A model generated the notes under the pieces. That model made no database searches, was not told the DNA's origin, and saw only the letters and a program-made list of their open reading frames with translations. Positions 7,989-16,801 of a stretch of DNA of 64,000 nt are shown in pieces (within the stretch, counting starts at the first letter, position 1; the number at the start of each line of letters is the position of its first letter). The stretch spans positions 3,661,001-3,725,000 of the forward strand of contig NZ_OBMJ01000001.1 of assembly GCF_900199205.1 (NCBI RefSeq), read 5' to 3'. Made by a program: the position numbers and the translations under genes. The stretch is from Streptomyces sp. 1331.2. GTDB lineage: Bacteria; Actinomycetota; Actinomycetes; Streptomycetales; Streptomycetaceae.

Positions 7989-10508
7989 TCAGCGGCCCAG
8001 TCGGCCGCGGACCATGCCCAGCATGGCGTTCAGTTCCTCGATCCGCAGGCGCTTCGCGATCAGCACGAAGACGGCCAGTTGCAGGCCGCCGGCCACCACC
8101 AGCGCGGCCACGCTGCCCGGCCAGCCGCCGAGCACCTGCTGGACGCCGAGGGCGGCACCGAAGCCGACCAGTGCGGCCGGGACGCAGGCGGCGGCCAGCC
8201 GGCTGTAGGTCCTGCCGATCCGCTTGGTGTCCAGGCCGCCGATCTTCTTCTTCAGCTTCGGCACGGCCACCGTCACTCCGACGGCGTACGCGAGGCCGTA
8301 GCCGAAGGCCATGCCGACCACCGTCCACTGGGCGGGCAGCAGCAGCCAGCACAGCAGCGAGAAGCCGGCCTGGCAGACCGCGACCCAGACGGTGTTCGAG
8401 AACGGCGTCCGGGTGTCCTCGTAGGCGTAGAAGCCGCGCAGCATCACGTACTGGGCCGAGTACGGGATCAGGCCCAGGGCGAAGGCGGAGAGCATCAGGC
8501 CGACGTTGGTGGCGTCGTTCAGGACGGTCTGGTTGCCGCCGACCGCGTAGATCGAGCGGCCGATCACCGGGCCGAGCGAGAGGAACAGGAACGCGCCCGG
8601 GACGACCGCCACCGCCGTGGTGCGCAGGCCGTAGGAGATGTCGTCGCGGACGGCTCCGGCGTCCTCGTCGGCGGCCGCCCGGGAGAGCCGGGGGAGCACC
8701 GCGCTCATGATCGAGACGGTGATCACGGCCTGCGGGAGCTGCCAGATCAGCAGGGCGTTGGAGAACGCGGCCAGGCCGACACCGTTGTGGCCGGCCGCCG
8801 CGGCGGCCTCACCGGCCTTGGTGGACAGCTGGGTGATCACCAGGTAGCCGGCCTGGTTGGCGAGCACGAAGAAGAACGTCCACTTGGCCAGCCGGGCGGC
8901 CTTGCCCAGGCCGTGGCCGCGCCAGTCGAAGCGGGGCCGGAAGCGGAACTCGGCCGCCCGCAGGTACGGGACCATCGCCAGGGACTGGACGACCAGGCCG
9001 ACCAGGGTGCCCAGGCCGAGCAGCCGGACACCCTCGGGCGAGATGGACTCCGGGGAGACGTGGGTGGTGCCGAAGCCGCCGTAGACCCAGATGTAGGCGG
9101 AGAAGGTGAAGATCACCACGATGTTGTTGAGGACCGGGGTCCACATCATCGCGCCGAAGCGGCCGCGGGCGTTGAGGATCTGGCCCATCACCACGTGGAT
9201 GCCCATGAAGAAGATGGTGGGCAGGCAGTAGCGGGCCAGCGCGACCGTGGTGTCGGCGCGCTCCGGGTCCGTCATCATCGAGTGGGCGATCAGCTGGACC
9301 AGCACGGGTGCACCGAGCACCGCCAGGAACACCACGCCGCCGAGCCCGACCATCACCAGGGTGAGCAGCCGGTTGGCGTAGGCGGTCCCGCCGTCCTCGT
9401 CGTTCTTCATGCTGCGCACCAGCTGCGGCACGAAGACGGCGTTCAGCGCGCCGCCGCCGATCAGGATGTAGAGCAGGGTCGGCAGGGTGTTCGCCGCGTT
9501 GTACGAGTCACCCATCACGCCGACGCCGATGGCTGCGGTGATCACCATGGTCCGGACGAAGCCGGTGCCGCGGGAGACCAGCGTGCCGGCGGCCATGAGC
9601 GCGCTGGAGTTCAGCAGGTTGGCGACCTTGCCGCCACCACCGCCGCCGCCGCCACCGGCTGCCGGGGCGGGCGCGGCCGCGGGCTGCTGCCGGGCCGCCT
9701 CCTCCTCGGCGAGGACGTCGGCCCGCGGCTCGACCGCCGGCGGCACCGCGACGGCGGCCACCTGCATGGTGGCCTCCTCTTCGGAGAGCGGCGGGTCGAA
9801 CTCGATCGGCGGCACGAAGGGGCGCGGGGCGTCCGCGGCGAGGTGCTGCGGCTGCCCCGGGTAACCGCCCACCGGCGGGTACGGCGCGGGCGCGCCGGGC
9901 GGCACGGTGCCGGGGGCGCCGCCCTGGGCGGCCATCGGCGGGGCCGGGTGCTGGGTGGTGTGCGGGGCCGGGGCGGGCTGCGGCACCGGCTGCGGGGCCG
10001 CGGCCTCCGCCGGACGGTCGCCGAACAGCGCGTCCACGCCGACGTACTCGGTGGTCTCGCTGTCCCAGGCGGAGTGCGCCGGGCCGGGCTGCCACTGCTG
10101 CCGGGGCTGCTCGGCGCCGCCCCAGTGGTCGCCGGCCGGAGCCGGGGCCGGCTCCGGCTGCCAGCCGCCCTGCGCCGGGGCGTCCCAGCCGGACTGCACC
10201 GGCGGCACCGGGGGCGAGAACCGCTCCGCCGCCGGGTACGGGACCGGAGGCACCGGCGTCGGGTAGCCGCCGGCCTGCGGCGGCAGCTGCGGCGGCACGT
10301 CGTACGCGGCGGCCGGCGGCTGCGGGGCGGCCGGGCGACCGGCCTGCAGACCGTACGGGTCCTGGCCGTCCCGCTGGTTCCCGTAGGCGTCGGCCGCGTA
10401 CGGGTCCTGGGCGTAGGTGTCGGCCACGTACCAGTCGCCGGACGGCGACTCGGCGCCCGGCCGGCTCTCACCGCGGCCCGGCGGCCGCTCCTCGCTGCGC
10501 CCGGTCAT
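7989..10508 (-). CDS. murJ: MurJ/MviN lipid II flippase with long proline-rich N-terminal extension
   Basis: About 839 residues. The first ~280 are hydrophilic and rich in Pro, Gly, Ala, Gln and Tyr, ending in a run of nine glycines near residue 285. The remainder is a MviN-family transporter with about 14 membrane helices, starting NLLNSSALMAAGTLVSRGTG and containing the conserved GRFGAMMWTPVLNN. It flips the peptidoglycan precursor lipid II. The ATG at 10508 is chosen because AGAGGTG precedes it and upstream in-frame codons are unsupported. The gene follows the DUF6049 gene by 58 bases and precedes the pseudokinase gene. Confidence 0.95.
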   Translation of the reverse strand: MTGRSEERPPGRGESRPGAESPSGDWYVADTYAQDPYAADAYGNQRDGQDPYGLQAGRPAAPQPPAAAYDVPPQLPPQAGGYPTPVPPVPYPAAERFSPPVPPVQSGWDAPAQGGWQPEPAPAPAGDHWGGAEQPRQQWQPGPAHSAWDSETTEYVGVDALFGDRPAEAAAPQPVPQPAPAPHTTQHPAPPMAAQGGAPGTVPPGAPAPYPPVGGYPGQPQHLAADAPRPFVPPIEFDPPLSEEEATMQVAAVAVPPAVEPRADVLAEEEAARQQPAAAPAPAAGGGGGGGGGKVANLLNSSALMAAGTLVSRGTGFVRTMVITAAIGVGVMGDSYNAANTLPTLLYILIGGGALNAVFVPQLVRSMKNDEDGGTAYANRLLTLVMVGLGGVVFLAVLGAPVLVQLIAHSMMTDPERADTTVALARYCLPTIFFMGIHVVMGQILNARGRFGAMMWTPVLNNIVVIFTFSAYIWVYGGFGTTHVSPESISPEGVRLLGLGTLVGLVVQSLAMVPYLRAAEFRFRPRFDWRGHGLGKAARLAKWTFFFVLANQAGYLVITQLSTKAGEAAAAAGHNGVGLAAFSNALLIWQLPQAVITVSIMSAVLPRLSRAAADEDAGAVRDDISYGLRTTAVAVVPGAFLFLSLGPVIGRSIYAVGGNQTVLNDATNVGLMLSAFALGLIPYSAQYVMLRGFYAYEDTRTPFSNTVWVAVCQAGFSLLCWLLLPAQWTVVGMAFGYGLAYAVGVTVAVPKLKKKIGGLDTKRIGRTYSRLAAACVPAALVGFGAALGVQQVLGGWPGSVAALVVAGGLQLAVFVLIAKRLRIEELNAMLGMVRGRLGR

Positions 10509-10566
10509 GTCACCTCTTCGCTGTCGTGGGGGGAGGCCGGCCCGGCGTTGCGGGGGGTCGGCGGTA

Positions 10567-13074
10567 TCAAGGACCAACCTTCTCATCACTGGAGGCCCGA
10601 TCCCGGCCATCAGGGCTGCTCCCGCGCGGTGTCTGCGCAGGACCGTCACCGGTCTCGCCGCCCGCCGGTCCGTCCCCGTCGGCCGTGCCGGCGGCCTGGT
10701 CCGTGCCGTCCCCGCCCTCGTCCGTGCCGTCCGCGGTCGGCACCCGGGCCGCGGCCCCGCCCGTCGCCGGAGCGTCCCCGACCGGCTGGTCGCCGTCCTC
10801 GTGCGGCTGACCGCCGCGCCGCTTGCGCTGGCGCATGAAGCGCAGCGCGGCCAGCAGCAGCAGGAGGCCGGCGCCCGCGAAGACGTACAGCACGCCGTTG
10901 GTCACCGAGGTGACCTCCACGGTGAACGGCTGGGGGGCGCTGTACGGCCGCGGGTTGGGGCCGGTGGTCCACAGCTGGGCGGTCATGTTGACCGGCCCGT
11001 TGTTGTGCGCCTCGGCCTGGAAGCGGAGGGTGGCGCTCTGCGAGGCCGGGAGGACCAGCTCCTCCTCCTTGCCCACCCGCAGTCTGTTCGGCTGGGTCGA
11101 GGTGAGCACCAGCTTCAGGTTGGTCACCGTCTGGGTGAGGTCGTTGCGGACGCTGACCTGGAGCAGGCCGGTGTTGCCGGCCAGGGTGACCACCTTCTTC
11201 GGCGGCACCTGGACGGCGTTGGTCAGCTCGGTCAGGTACTTGGTGACACCGGTGCGGTAGGCGGCGCCGGCCGGGGCCTGGGTGCGCCACTCGGTGGAGA
11301 GCGAGCGGACCATGGCGGCGCTGAACGGGCCGCGCACCCGCTGGGGCAGGGTGAGCACCCGCATCAGCGTGTCCAGGCCGAACTGGATGTCGGCGGTGCC
11401 GGTGAGGTCGGAGGCCGACAGCTCGGAGGCCCGGACCTGGTTCGGGTAGTCGGCGGCCGCCGGGACGCCGGTGTTGGCCTTCGGGTCGGGCGCGGACTGC
11501 GCCACGGCGTCCAGCTTGACCGGGCTGATCCACTTGTCGGAGGCCGTCTGCAGGGCGTTGGCCAGCACCTTGGCGGTGTTGACGGTCAGGTCCCGCGGCG
11601 GCATGACCAGCAGGCTGCGCTGGTTCTGCGGCTGCTCGTGGGTGATCGCGTAGGTCTCGGCGAGGAAGCGCTGGGTCGCCTCGGTCTGGTCCTTCGGGGC
11701 GCCGAGGTCCCCGCGGAACAGCGCGGAGACCGTCTCGTCGGCGACCACGGCGCTCTGCCCGTTGCCGATCGGGCGGACCGCGGAGGGCGTGTAGTTGAGC
11801 GAGTCCGGCTCCGGCATGCTCGCCCCGTTGACCAGCAGCAGCCCGCTGCCCGCCTGCTGGGCGAGGCCGGCGATCTGCTGGTCGACGTAGCCCTGGTACG
11901 GCCAGGCGACGTCGGAGCGGGTGTCCACCGAGAGCCGGCCCTCGACGGTCAGCCGCCCGGCCGTGGCCGCCTTGCCCAGGCCGGTGGTCACCGCGGTCAG
12001 GTCGGCGCCGTTGTGCGCGATCGAGGCGAGGTCGGGGTCGGCGTACGGCAGCGAGACCACCTGGCTGCCCGGCTTGGCGACGGCGGCCCGCAGCTTGTCC
12101 AGCCAGGCGGTGGCGGCGGCCGAGCCGTTGACCAGGACGGTGTTGTCCTCCCGGGCCGGCTTGCCCGCGGACTCGGTGCCCGGGTTCTGCACCCGGTACG
12201 GCCTGGTCATCGCGAGTGCGGCGTCCAGCAGGTCCGGGTCGATCACCCAGGTCAGGCCGTTCAGTTTGGCGCCGGTGTCGACCAGCTCGTACAGCCGCCC
12301 GCCGGGGGCGAACTCGGTGGCGAGGCTGTCGTCGTGCAGCACCGGGACGGACTGGTCGTTGTCGGCGACGGTCTGCGCGGCCAGCACCGGCGCGTGCACC
12401 AGCGGCCAGATCGTGGCGACCTTGGTCGGCTGCGCCTCGGCGCCGCCGGGGTTGTACGGGAGGAAGGTCCGGGCGATGCCCAGCGGCCGGTCGTGCGCGT
12501 TGTCGGCGGTCGAGCCCCAGGCGTCCACCGCGAGCTCGTACACGCCGCTCGCGGACATCCCCAGGTCGTTCACCGCGACGCTCAGGGTGTACGGCAGGGT
12601 CTGGCCCGGGTTGAGCTCGGGCAGGGCGTACTGCGGGCTCTCCAGCTCCACGCCGTCCGCGGAGCTCGGCGTGGAGCGCCCGGCCACGCTGGTCAGGTCG
12701 CTGCGCCGGTCCAGCGGACGGCCGGGCTTGCGGACGGCCGCGTGGGCGCCCTTGAGCGCCGACTTGCCGCCGTTGGTGACGTGCCCGCTGATCGTCACGG
12801 TGCCGTTCGGGGCGGCGACCTGCGGGGCCAGCGTCTCGATGGTCAGGACCACCGGGAACTCGGCCGAGGCGGTGGAGTCGGCCGCCGACCGGACGTCGCC
12901 GCCGGCGGGCAGCGCACCGGCCGGGGCGGCCGCGAGGACGGTCAGGGCGGCCGCGCAGGCGGCGGCGAGGCGCAGGCCCGCACGACGGACGGGATGACGT
13001 CGTCCGGCGGGGCCGTCGGCCCGTCCAGGCTGTCGGTGCGCCCCCAGGCCCGAGTGCCGTGTCGGCTCACTCAC
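10567..13074 (-). CDS. DUF6049-type secreted membrane-anchored protein
   Basis: About 835 residues from a GTG start preceded by GAGGGCGAAG. A signal peptide (RLAAACAAALTVLAAAPAGA, about residues 33-53) precedes a large extracytoplasmic region with Ig-like segments and a central domain (EATQRFLAETYAITHEQP). One C-terminal transmembrane helix (YVFAGAGLLLLLAALRFM) precedes a charged, Gly/Asp-rich cytoplasmic tail. The function is unknown. The conserved position directly upstream of murJ in actinobacteria suggests a role in cell-wall assembly; this is inference from context. Confidence 0.8.
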   Translation of the reverse strand: MSEPTRHSGLGAHRQPGRADGPAGRRHPVRRAGLRLAAACAAALTVLAAAPAGALPAGGDVRSAADSTASAEFPVVLTIETLAPQVAAPNGTVTISGHVTNGGKSALKGAHAAVRKPGRPLDRRSDLTSVAGRSTPSSADGVELESPQYALPELNPGQTLPYTLSVAVNDLGMSASGVYELAVDAWGSTADNAHDRPLGIARTFLPYNPGGAEAQPTKVATIWPLVHAPVLAAQTVADNDQSVPVLHDDSLATEFAPGGRLYELVDTGAKLNGLTWVIDPDLLDAALAMTRPYRVQNPGTESAGKPAREDNTVLVNGSAAATAWLDKLRAAVAKPGSQVVSLPYADPDLASIAHNGADLTAVTTGLGKAATAGRLTVEGRLSVDTRSDVAWPYQGYVDQQIAGLAQQAGSGLLLVNGASMPEPDSLNYTPSAVRPIGNGQSAVVADETVSALFRGDLGAPKDQTEATQRFLAETYAITHEQPQNQRSLLVMPPRDLTVNTAKVLANALQTASDKWISPVKLDAVAQSAPDPKANTGVPAAADYPNQVRASELSASDLTGTADIQFGLDTLMRVLTLPQRVRGPFSAAMVRSLSTEWRTQAPAGAAYRTGVTKYLTELTNAVQVPPKKVVTLAGNTGLLQVSVRNDLTQTVTNLKLVLTSTQPNRLRVGKEEELVLPASQSATLRFQAEAHNNGPVNMTAQLWTTGPNPRPYSAPQPFTVEVTSVTNGVLYVFAGAGLLLLLAALRFMRQRKRRGGQPHEDGDQPVGDAPATGGAAARVPTADGTDEGGDGTDQAAGTADGDGPAGGETGDGPAQTPRGSSPDGRDRASSDEKVGP

Positions 13075-13403
13075 TCGCTTCGCCCTCGCCGTTCTCGATC
13101 GCGTGCCGCTGATGCTGGTCGCCCGGCGCGGTGCGCCCGGCGTTCTTCGCTTGGAACCCTTGGAAAATCTGAAATGCCTGGAACTCTGCTGGAACTCTTC
13201 GCCCGACGCCGTCGCCGCCGCACCGCTGCCGCGGGGTCCCGCAGGCCGTGGCGGCGCGCGACACCGCATCCCCTGTCCGGTGCCCGAGACTCGTCCACCG
13301 GCATGGTAACGATGCAGCCCGGGATGCAGTGTTGCGGGCTGTGGGATAGGACGCCCGAAACGCGCGGGCGGTTGACCTTCCGGGGCACGTACCCTTGTGA
13401 GCC
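13075..13403. other. Divergent promoter region between the DUF6049-murJ genes and the CCA-adding enzyme
   Basis: The 329 bases contain no credible gene. A run of 9-bp-spaced TTGGAA/CTGGAA repeats (13151-13194) is listed separately. I saw no promoter with convincing -35 and -10 spacing. Confidence 0.6.
13151..13194. repeat. Tandem YTGGAA repeats with 9-base period
   Basis: YTGGAA-type hexamers start at 13151, 13160, 13169 (degenerate CTGAAA), 13178 and 13189, giving spacings of 9, 9, 9 and 11 bases. The stretch is lower in GC than its surroundings and lies 77-120 bases before the DUF6049 start codon. Confidence 0.65.
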
Positions 13404-14900
13404 GTGTCCACTGCCAATGAGCCCACCGCGCGCACCGACCGTTCCAGCACCGCCGTCCAGGTCGTCCCAGGCCTGAGCGAGGCCCAGGCCCTGGGGCTGC
13501 AAGAGTTGCTGCGGGTGTCGCCGGTCGCCGACGAGATCGCCCGCCGTTTCCAGGCGGCCGGCCACCGGCTGGCGCTGGTCGGCGGCTCGGTGCGGGACGC
13601 GCTGCTCGGCCGGCTCGGCAACGACCTGGACTTCACCACCGACGCCCGCCCGCAGCAGGTGCTCAAGCTGGTCAAGGGCTGGGCGGACGCGGTCTGGGAC
13701 GTCGGCATCGCCTTCGGCACGGTCGGCGCCCGCAAGGACACCGCCGAGGGCTCCTTCCTGATCGAGATCACCACCTACCGCTCCGAGGCGTACGACCGCA
13801 CGTCCCGCAAGCCGGAGGTCACCTACGGCGACACCATCGAGCAGGACCTCGTCCGCCGGGACTTCACGGTCAACGCGATGGCCGTCGACCTGCCCGGCCG
13901 CGGCTTCGTCGACCCGCACCACGGCCTGGACGACCTGGAGGCCCGGGTGCTGCGCACCCCCGCCACCCCCGAGGAGTCCTTCTCCGACGACCCGCTGCGG
14001 ATGATGCGGGCCGCCCGCTTCGCCGCCCAGCTCGACTTCGACCCGGCGCCCGAGGTGGTCGCCGCGATGACCGCGATGGCCGAGCGGATCACCATCGTCT
14101 CCGCCGAGCGGGTCCAGGCCGAGCTGAACAAGCTGCTGCTGGCCAAGCACCCGGTGAAGGGCCTGCGGCTGCTGGTCGACACGGGCCTGGCCGACCACGT
14201 GCTGCCCGAGCTGCCCGCGCTGCGGCTGGAGCGCGACGAGCACCACCGGCACAAGGACGTCTACGAGCACTCGCTGACCGTCCTGGAGCAGGCCATCGCG
14301 CTGGAGCAGGACGGCCCGGACCTCACCCTGCGGCTGGCCGCGCTGCTGCACGACATCGGCAAGCCGCGCACCCGCCGCTTCGAGTCGGACGGCCGGGTCT
14401 CCTTCCACCACCACGAGGTGGTCGGCGCCAAGATGACCCGCAAGCGGATGCGCGACCTCAAGTACTCCAAGGAGCTCATCGAGGACGTCTCGCGCCTGGT
14501 CGAGCTGCACCTGCGCTTCCACGGCTACGGCGGAGGCGAGTGGACCGACTCCGCGGTGCGCCGCTACGTCACCGACGCCGGGCCGCTGCTGGAGCGCCTG
14601 CACAAGCTGACCCGCTCCGACTGCACCACCCGCAACCGCAAGAAGGCGGCCACGCTCTCGCGCACCTACGACTCCCTGGAGACGCGGATCGCCGAGCTGA
14701 AGGAGCAGGAGGAGCTGGACGCCGTCCGCCCGGCGCTGGACGGCAACCAGATCATGGAGCTGCTCGACCTCAAGCCGGGTCCGCAGGTCGGCAAGGCGTA
14801 CAAGCACATGCTCGAACTGCGGCTGGAGCACGGCCCGATGGAGCACGACGAGGCGGTCGCGGCGCTGCGGGCCTGGTGGGCGGAGCAGCAGCAGGGCTGA
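13404..14900 (+). CDS. cca: CCA-adding tRNA nucleotidyltransferase with HD domain
   Basis: A 498-residue class II nucleotidyltransferase. The head motif LVGGSVRDALLGRLGNDLDF lies near residues 57-76, with the catalytic DxD pair about residues 73-75. The RRDFTVNAMA motif and an RNA-binding region follow. An HD domain (LAALLHDIGKPRTRR, H316-D317) and C-terminal helices complete it. It adds or repairs the 3' CCA of tRNAs. The GTG start has no strong ribosome site, as is common here. The gene is divergent from the murJ group and convergent with the next gene across a strong terminator. The S. coelicolor homologue was first named pcnA. Confidence 0.93.
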   Translation: MSTANEPTARTDRSSTAVQVVPGLSEAQALGLQELLRVSPVADEIARRFQAAGHRLALVGGSVRDALLGRLGNDLDFTTDARPQQVLKLVKGWADAVWDVGIAFGTVGARKDTAEGSFLIEITTYRSEAYDRTSRKPEVTYGDTIEQDLVRRDFTVNAMAVDLPGRGFVDPHHGLDDLEARVLRTPATPEESFSDDPLRMMRAARFAAQLDFDPAPEVVAAMTAMAERITIVSAERVQAELNKLLLAKHPVKGLRLLVDTGLADHVLPELPALRLERDEHHRHKDVYEHSLTVLEQAIALEQDGPDLTLRLAALLHDIGKPRTRRFESDGRVSFHHHEVVGAKMTRKRMRDLKYSKELIEDVSRLVELHLRFHGYGGGEWTDSAVRRYVTDAGPLLERLHKLTRSDCTTRNRKKAATLSRTYDSLETRIAELKEQEELDAVRPALDGNQIMELLDLKPGPQVGKAYKHMLELRLEHGPMEHDEAVAALRAWWAEQQQG

Positions 14901-14921
14901 TCCCGGCCCCGGTCACGACGA

Positions 14922-14964
14922 CGCGAGGGGTGGTCCCGGCACTCGGCCGGGGCCACCCCTCGCG
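14922..14964. terminator. Bidirectional terminator between the CCA-adding enzyme and LppU-type genes
   Basis: A 12-bp perfect stem (14922-14933 with 14953-14964) has additional pairing inside the loop. It lies between convergent genes. Confidence 0.85.
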
Positions 14965-14975
14965 CGTGGGCCGGG

Positions 14976-16019
14976 CTACTTGAGCTTCTTCAGGCAGAGC
15001 ACGTAGTTCAGGGCCGGGAGGTTGGTGTAGGTGCGGGTGTACCAGCTGTCCGCCTTCGGCTGCTGCTCGCAGACCTTCTCGTCGGAGGTGGCCGGGTACT
15101 TGTAGACCACCTTGTACTGCGCCTTGGGGTCGGTGCAGGCCAGCACCGAGACCTTGGGGTGGGTGTCCGTGGTCGCGCCGGTGGTGCCGTTCTCGTTGCG
15201 CAGGCAATCGCCGGCCTTGGCCGAGTCGACGCCGTCGGCCGGGTCGCTCGGGGTGGTGACCGGCGGCAGGGTGATGCTCGGCACCACCGGCAGCGTGAAG
15301 GTCGGCGAGGGGAAGGCCGGCGGGGGCGTGAAGGTGAAGGTGGAGGCCGCCGGCGAGGGTGCGGCGATGATCGGGTCGGAGGGGTTGTCGGTCTTCGTCG
15401 GGCCGAGCACCCCGGTGGCGGCCAGCACCACGGTGACCGCCAGCGAGGCCGGGACCACCAGCATGGCGATGTGCGGGCGGCGGGTCAGCGGCACGCCCGG
15501 GTCGAGCTGCGGGCCGTGGGTGCCCGGGACGGGCGGCGGCAGCTGCTTGAACTTGTTGTGCGGTATCAGGTTCAGCAGCAGGGTGATCGGGGTCAGCAGC
15601 CACGACACCAGGCTCCACCAGCCCTGGACCAGGGTCCGGGCGGACATGTCGCGGACGGTGGCCGTGCCGCAGGTGCGGCAGAACGGGCCGGACATCCGCA
15701 GCATCCGGTAGGCCACCAGCAGGCCCTGGTGGCCGCGGACGGTGGTCTGCACCGCCGGGTAGCCGCCGCAGAACCGGCAGGTCACGCCGTCCGTCGGGCC
15801 CGGCGGCGGGTACCCGTACCCGTAGCCGGGCGCGGCCTGCTGGTAGCCGTAGGCCTGCTCGGGCGGCGGCGGGGGGCTCGGGTAGCCGTAGCCGGGCGGC
15901 GGCGGGCCGGGCTGGCCGGGCGGCGGGGGCGGTGCGCCGTAGGCGCCGCCGGAGGAGTACGGGTTGCCGTCGCCGGGTGGCGGACCGTACGGCATCTGGG
16001 GCGGTGGCGGAACGGACAA
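14976..16019 (-). CDS. LppU/SCO3897-type membrane protein with zinc-ribbon-like motif
   Basis: A 347-residue protein in four parts. Residues 1-75 are Pro/Tyr/Gly-rich. A paired CxxC zinc-ribbon-like segment (CRFC...CRTC, about 80-117) follows, then two hydrophobic segments (WWSLVSWLLTPITLLLNLIP and the helix at about 190-210). The extracytoplasmic domain has conserved cysteines (GDCLRNE, LACTDPKA, VCEQQ, YVLCLKK). The same Cys-rich domain is present in the adjacent gene, so the two are paralogues. The function is unknown. The ATG lies 32 bases after the preceding gene's stop, consistent with an operon. Confidence 0.75.
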   Translation of the reverse strand: MSVPPPPQMPYGPPPGDGNPYSSGGAYGAPPPPPGQPGPPPPGYGYPSPPPPPEQAYGYQQAAPGYGYGYPPPGPTDGVTCRFCGGYPAVQTTVRGHQGLLVAYRMLRMSGPFCRTCGTATVRDMSARTLVQGWWSLVSWLLTPITLLLNLIPHNKFKQLPPPVPGTHGPQLDPGVPLTRRPHIAMLVVPASLAVTVVLAATGVLGPTKTDNPSDPIIAAPSPAASTFTFTPPPAFPSPTFTLPVVPSITLPPVTTPSDPADGVDSAKAGDCLRNENGTTGATTDTHPKVSVLACTDPKAQYKVVYKYPATSDEKVCEQQPKADSWYTRTYTNLPALNYVLCLKKLK

Positions 16020-16051
16020 GGTGGTCCCCCGGGAAGGAGTGGCGGAAGAGT

Positions 16052-16693
16052 TCAGGACTTCTTCACCGGCGGGACGCCGGTGGTGGTGGGCGTCATCGGA
16101 CCGAGGCAGAGCACGTACCGCTTCTTGTTCCAGCGGCGGCCGCTCTTGCCGGAGACGGCACTCGTGGTCTGCGGGGTCTGCTTGCAGCGGTTCACGTCGG
16201 TGGTGCCTTCGAACTTCGACAGCACGCGGTAATTCGCCTTGGAATCAGTGCACTTGACGATCTCGACATCACGGGAGCCGCTCACCCGCACACAGTCGCC
16301 GGGCTTGGCGCTGCTGACGCTCGGCCCGGCGACGAAGTACCCGACCGCCAGGGCTATGCCGCCGCCGACCAGGCCGACGGCCTTCAGCTTGGACTTGGTG
16401 CCGAGCTTCTTCGCGGGTGCGGCCGGTGCCGGAGCGGCGGGCTGCGGGTGGCCGTAGGGCCCGGCGGGCGGCTGCTGGCCGTACGGTGCCTGCCCGTACG
16501 GCGACTGCCCGTGCGGCGGTTGGCCGTACGGCTGCTGCCCGTACGCCGGCGGTGGCCCGTAGCCGGGCGGGGCCGGCTGCGGGGGCTGCCCGTAGGACGG
16601 GGGAGGTCCGTAGGGCGCGGCCGGCGGGGGGACGGGCGCACCGTACGGCGATGCGCCGGGCGGCGGCCCGTACGGGTTGGGTGGTGTGCTCAT
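16052..16693 (-). CDS. LppU/SCO3897-type membrane protein, short paralogue
   Basis: A 213-residue protein. The N-terminal ~95 residues are repetitive (PYGQ/PPxYG units), followed by one membrane helix (LKAVGLVGGGIALAVGYFVAG). The C-terminal domain shares the pattern AKPGDCVRV, VKCTDSKANYRV, NRCKQT and YVLCLGP with the downstream neighbour. The likely role is an envelope protein of unknown function; the four cysteines may form two disulfides outside the membrane. The start at 16693 is preferred over an upstream in-frame ATG because GGGGGA lies 8-13 bases before it. Confidence 0.72.
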   Translation of the reverse strand: MSTPPNPYGPPPGASPYGAPVPPPAAPYGPPPSYGQPPQPAPPGYGPPPAYGQQPYGQPPHGQSPYGQAPYGQQPPAGPYGHPQPAAPAPAAPAKKLGTKSKLKAVGLVGGGIALAVGYFVAGPSVSSAKPGDCVRVSGSRDVEIVKCTDSKANYRVLSKFEGTTDVNRCKQTPQTTSAVSGKSGRRWNKKRYVLCLGPMTPTTTGVPPVKKS

Positions 16694-16801
16694 CAGTTCG
16701 TCCCCCGAGACAGAGTGCTGTCGCTCCGACAGGTCTGACACCTTAGCGACTCGGTCCGACGCCATTCGTCCCGAGTCCCGGGGGATTTCCGGGATCGCTG
16801 G

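Noticed and set aside
13372-13395. TTGACC/TACCCT promoter before the CCA-adding enzyme gene
   Set aside because: The spacer is only 12 bases, too short for a sigma-70 type promoter.
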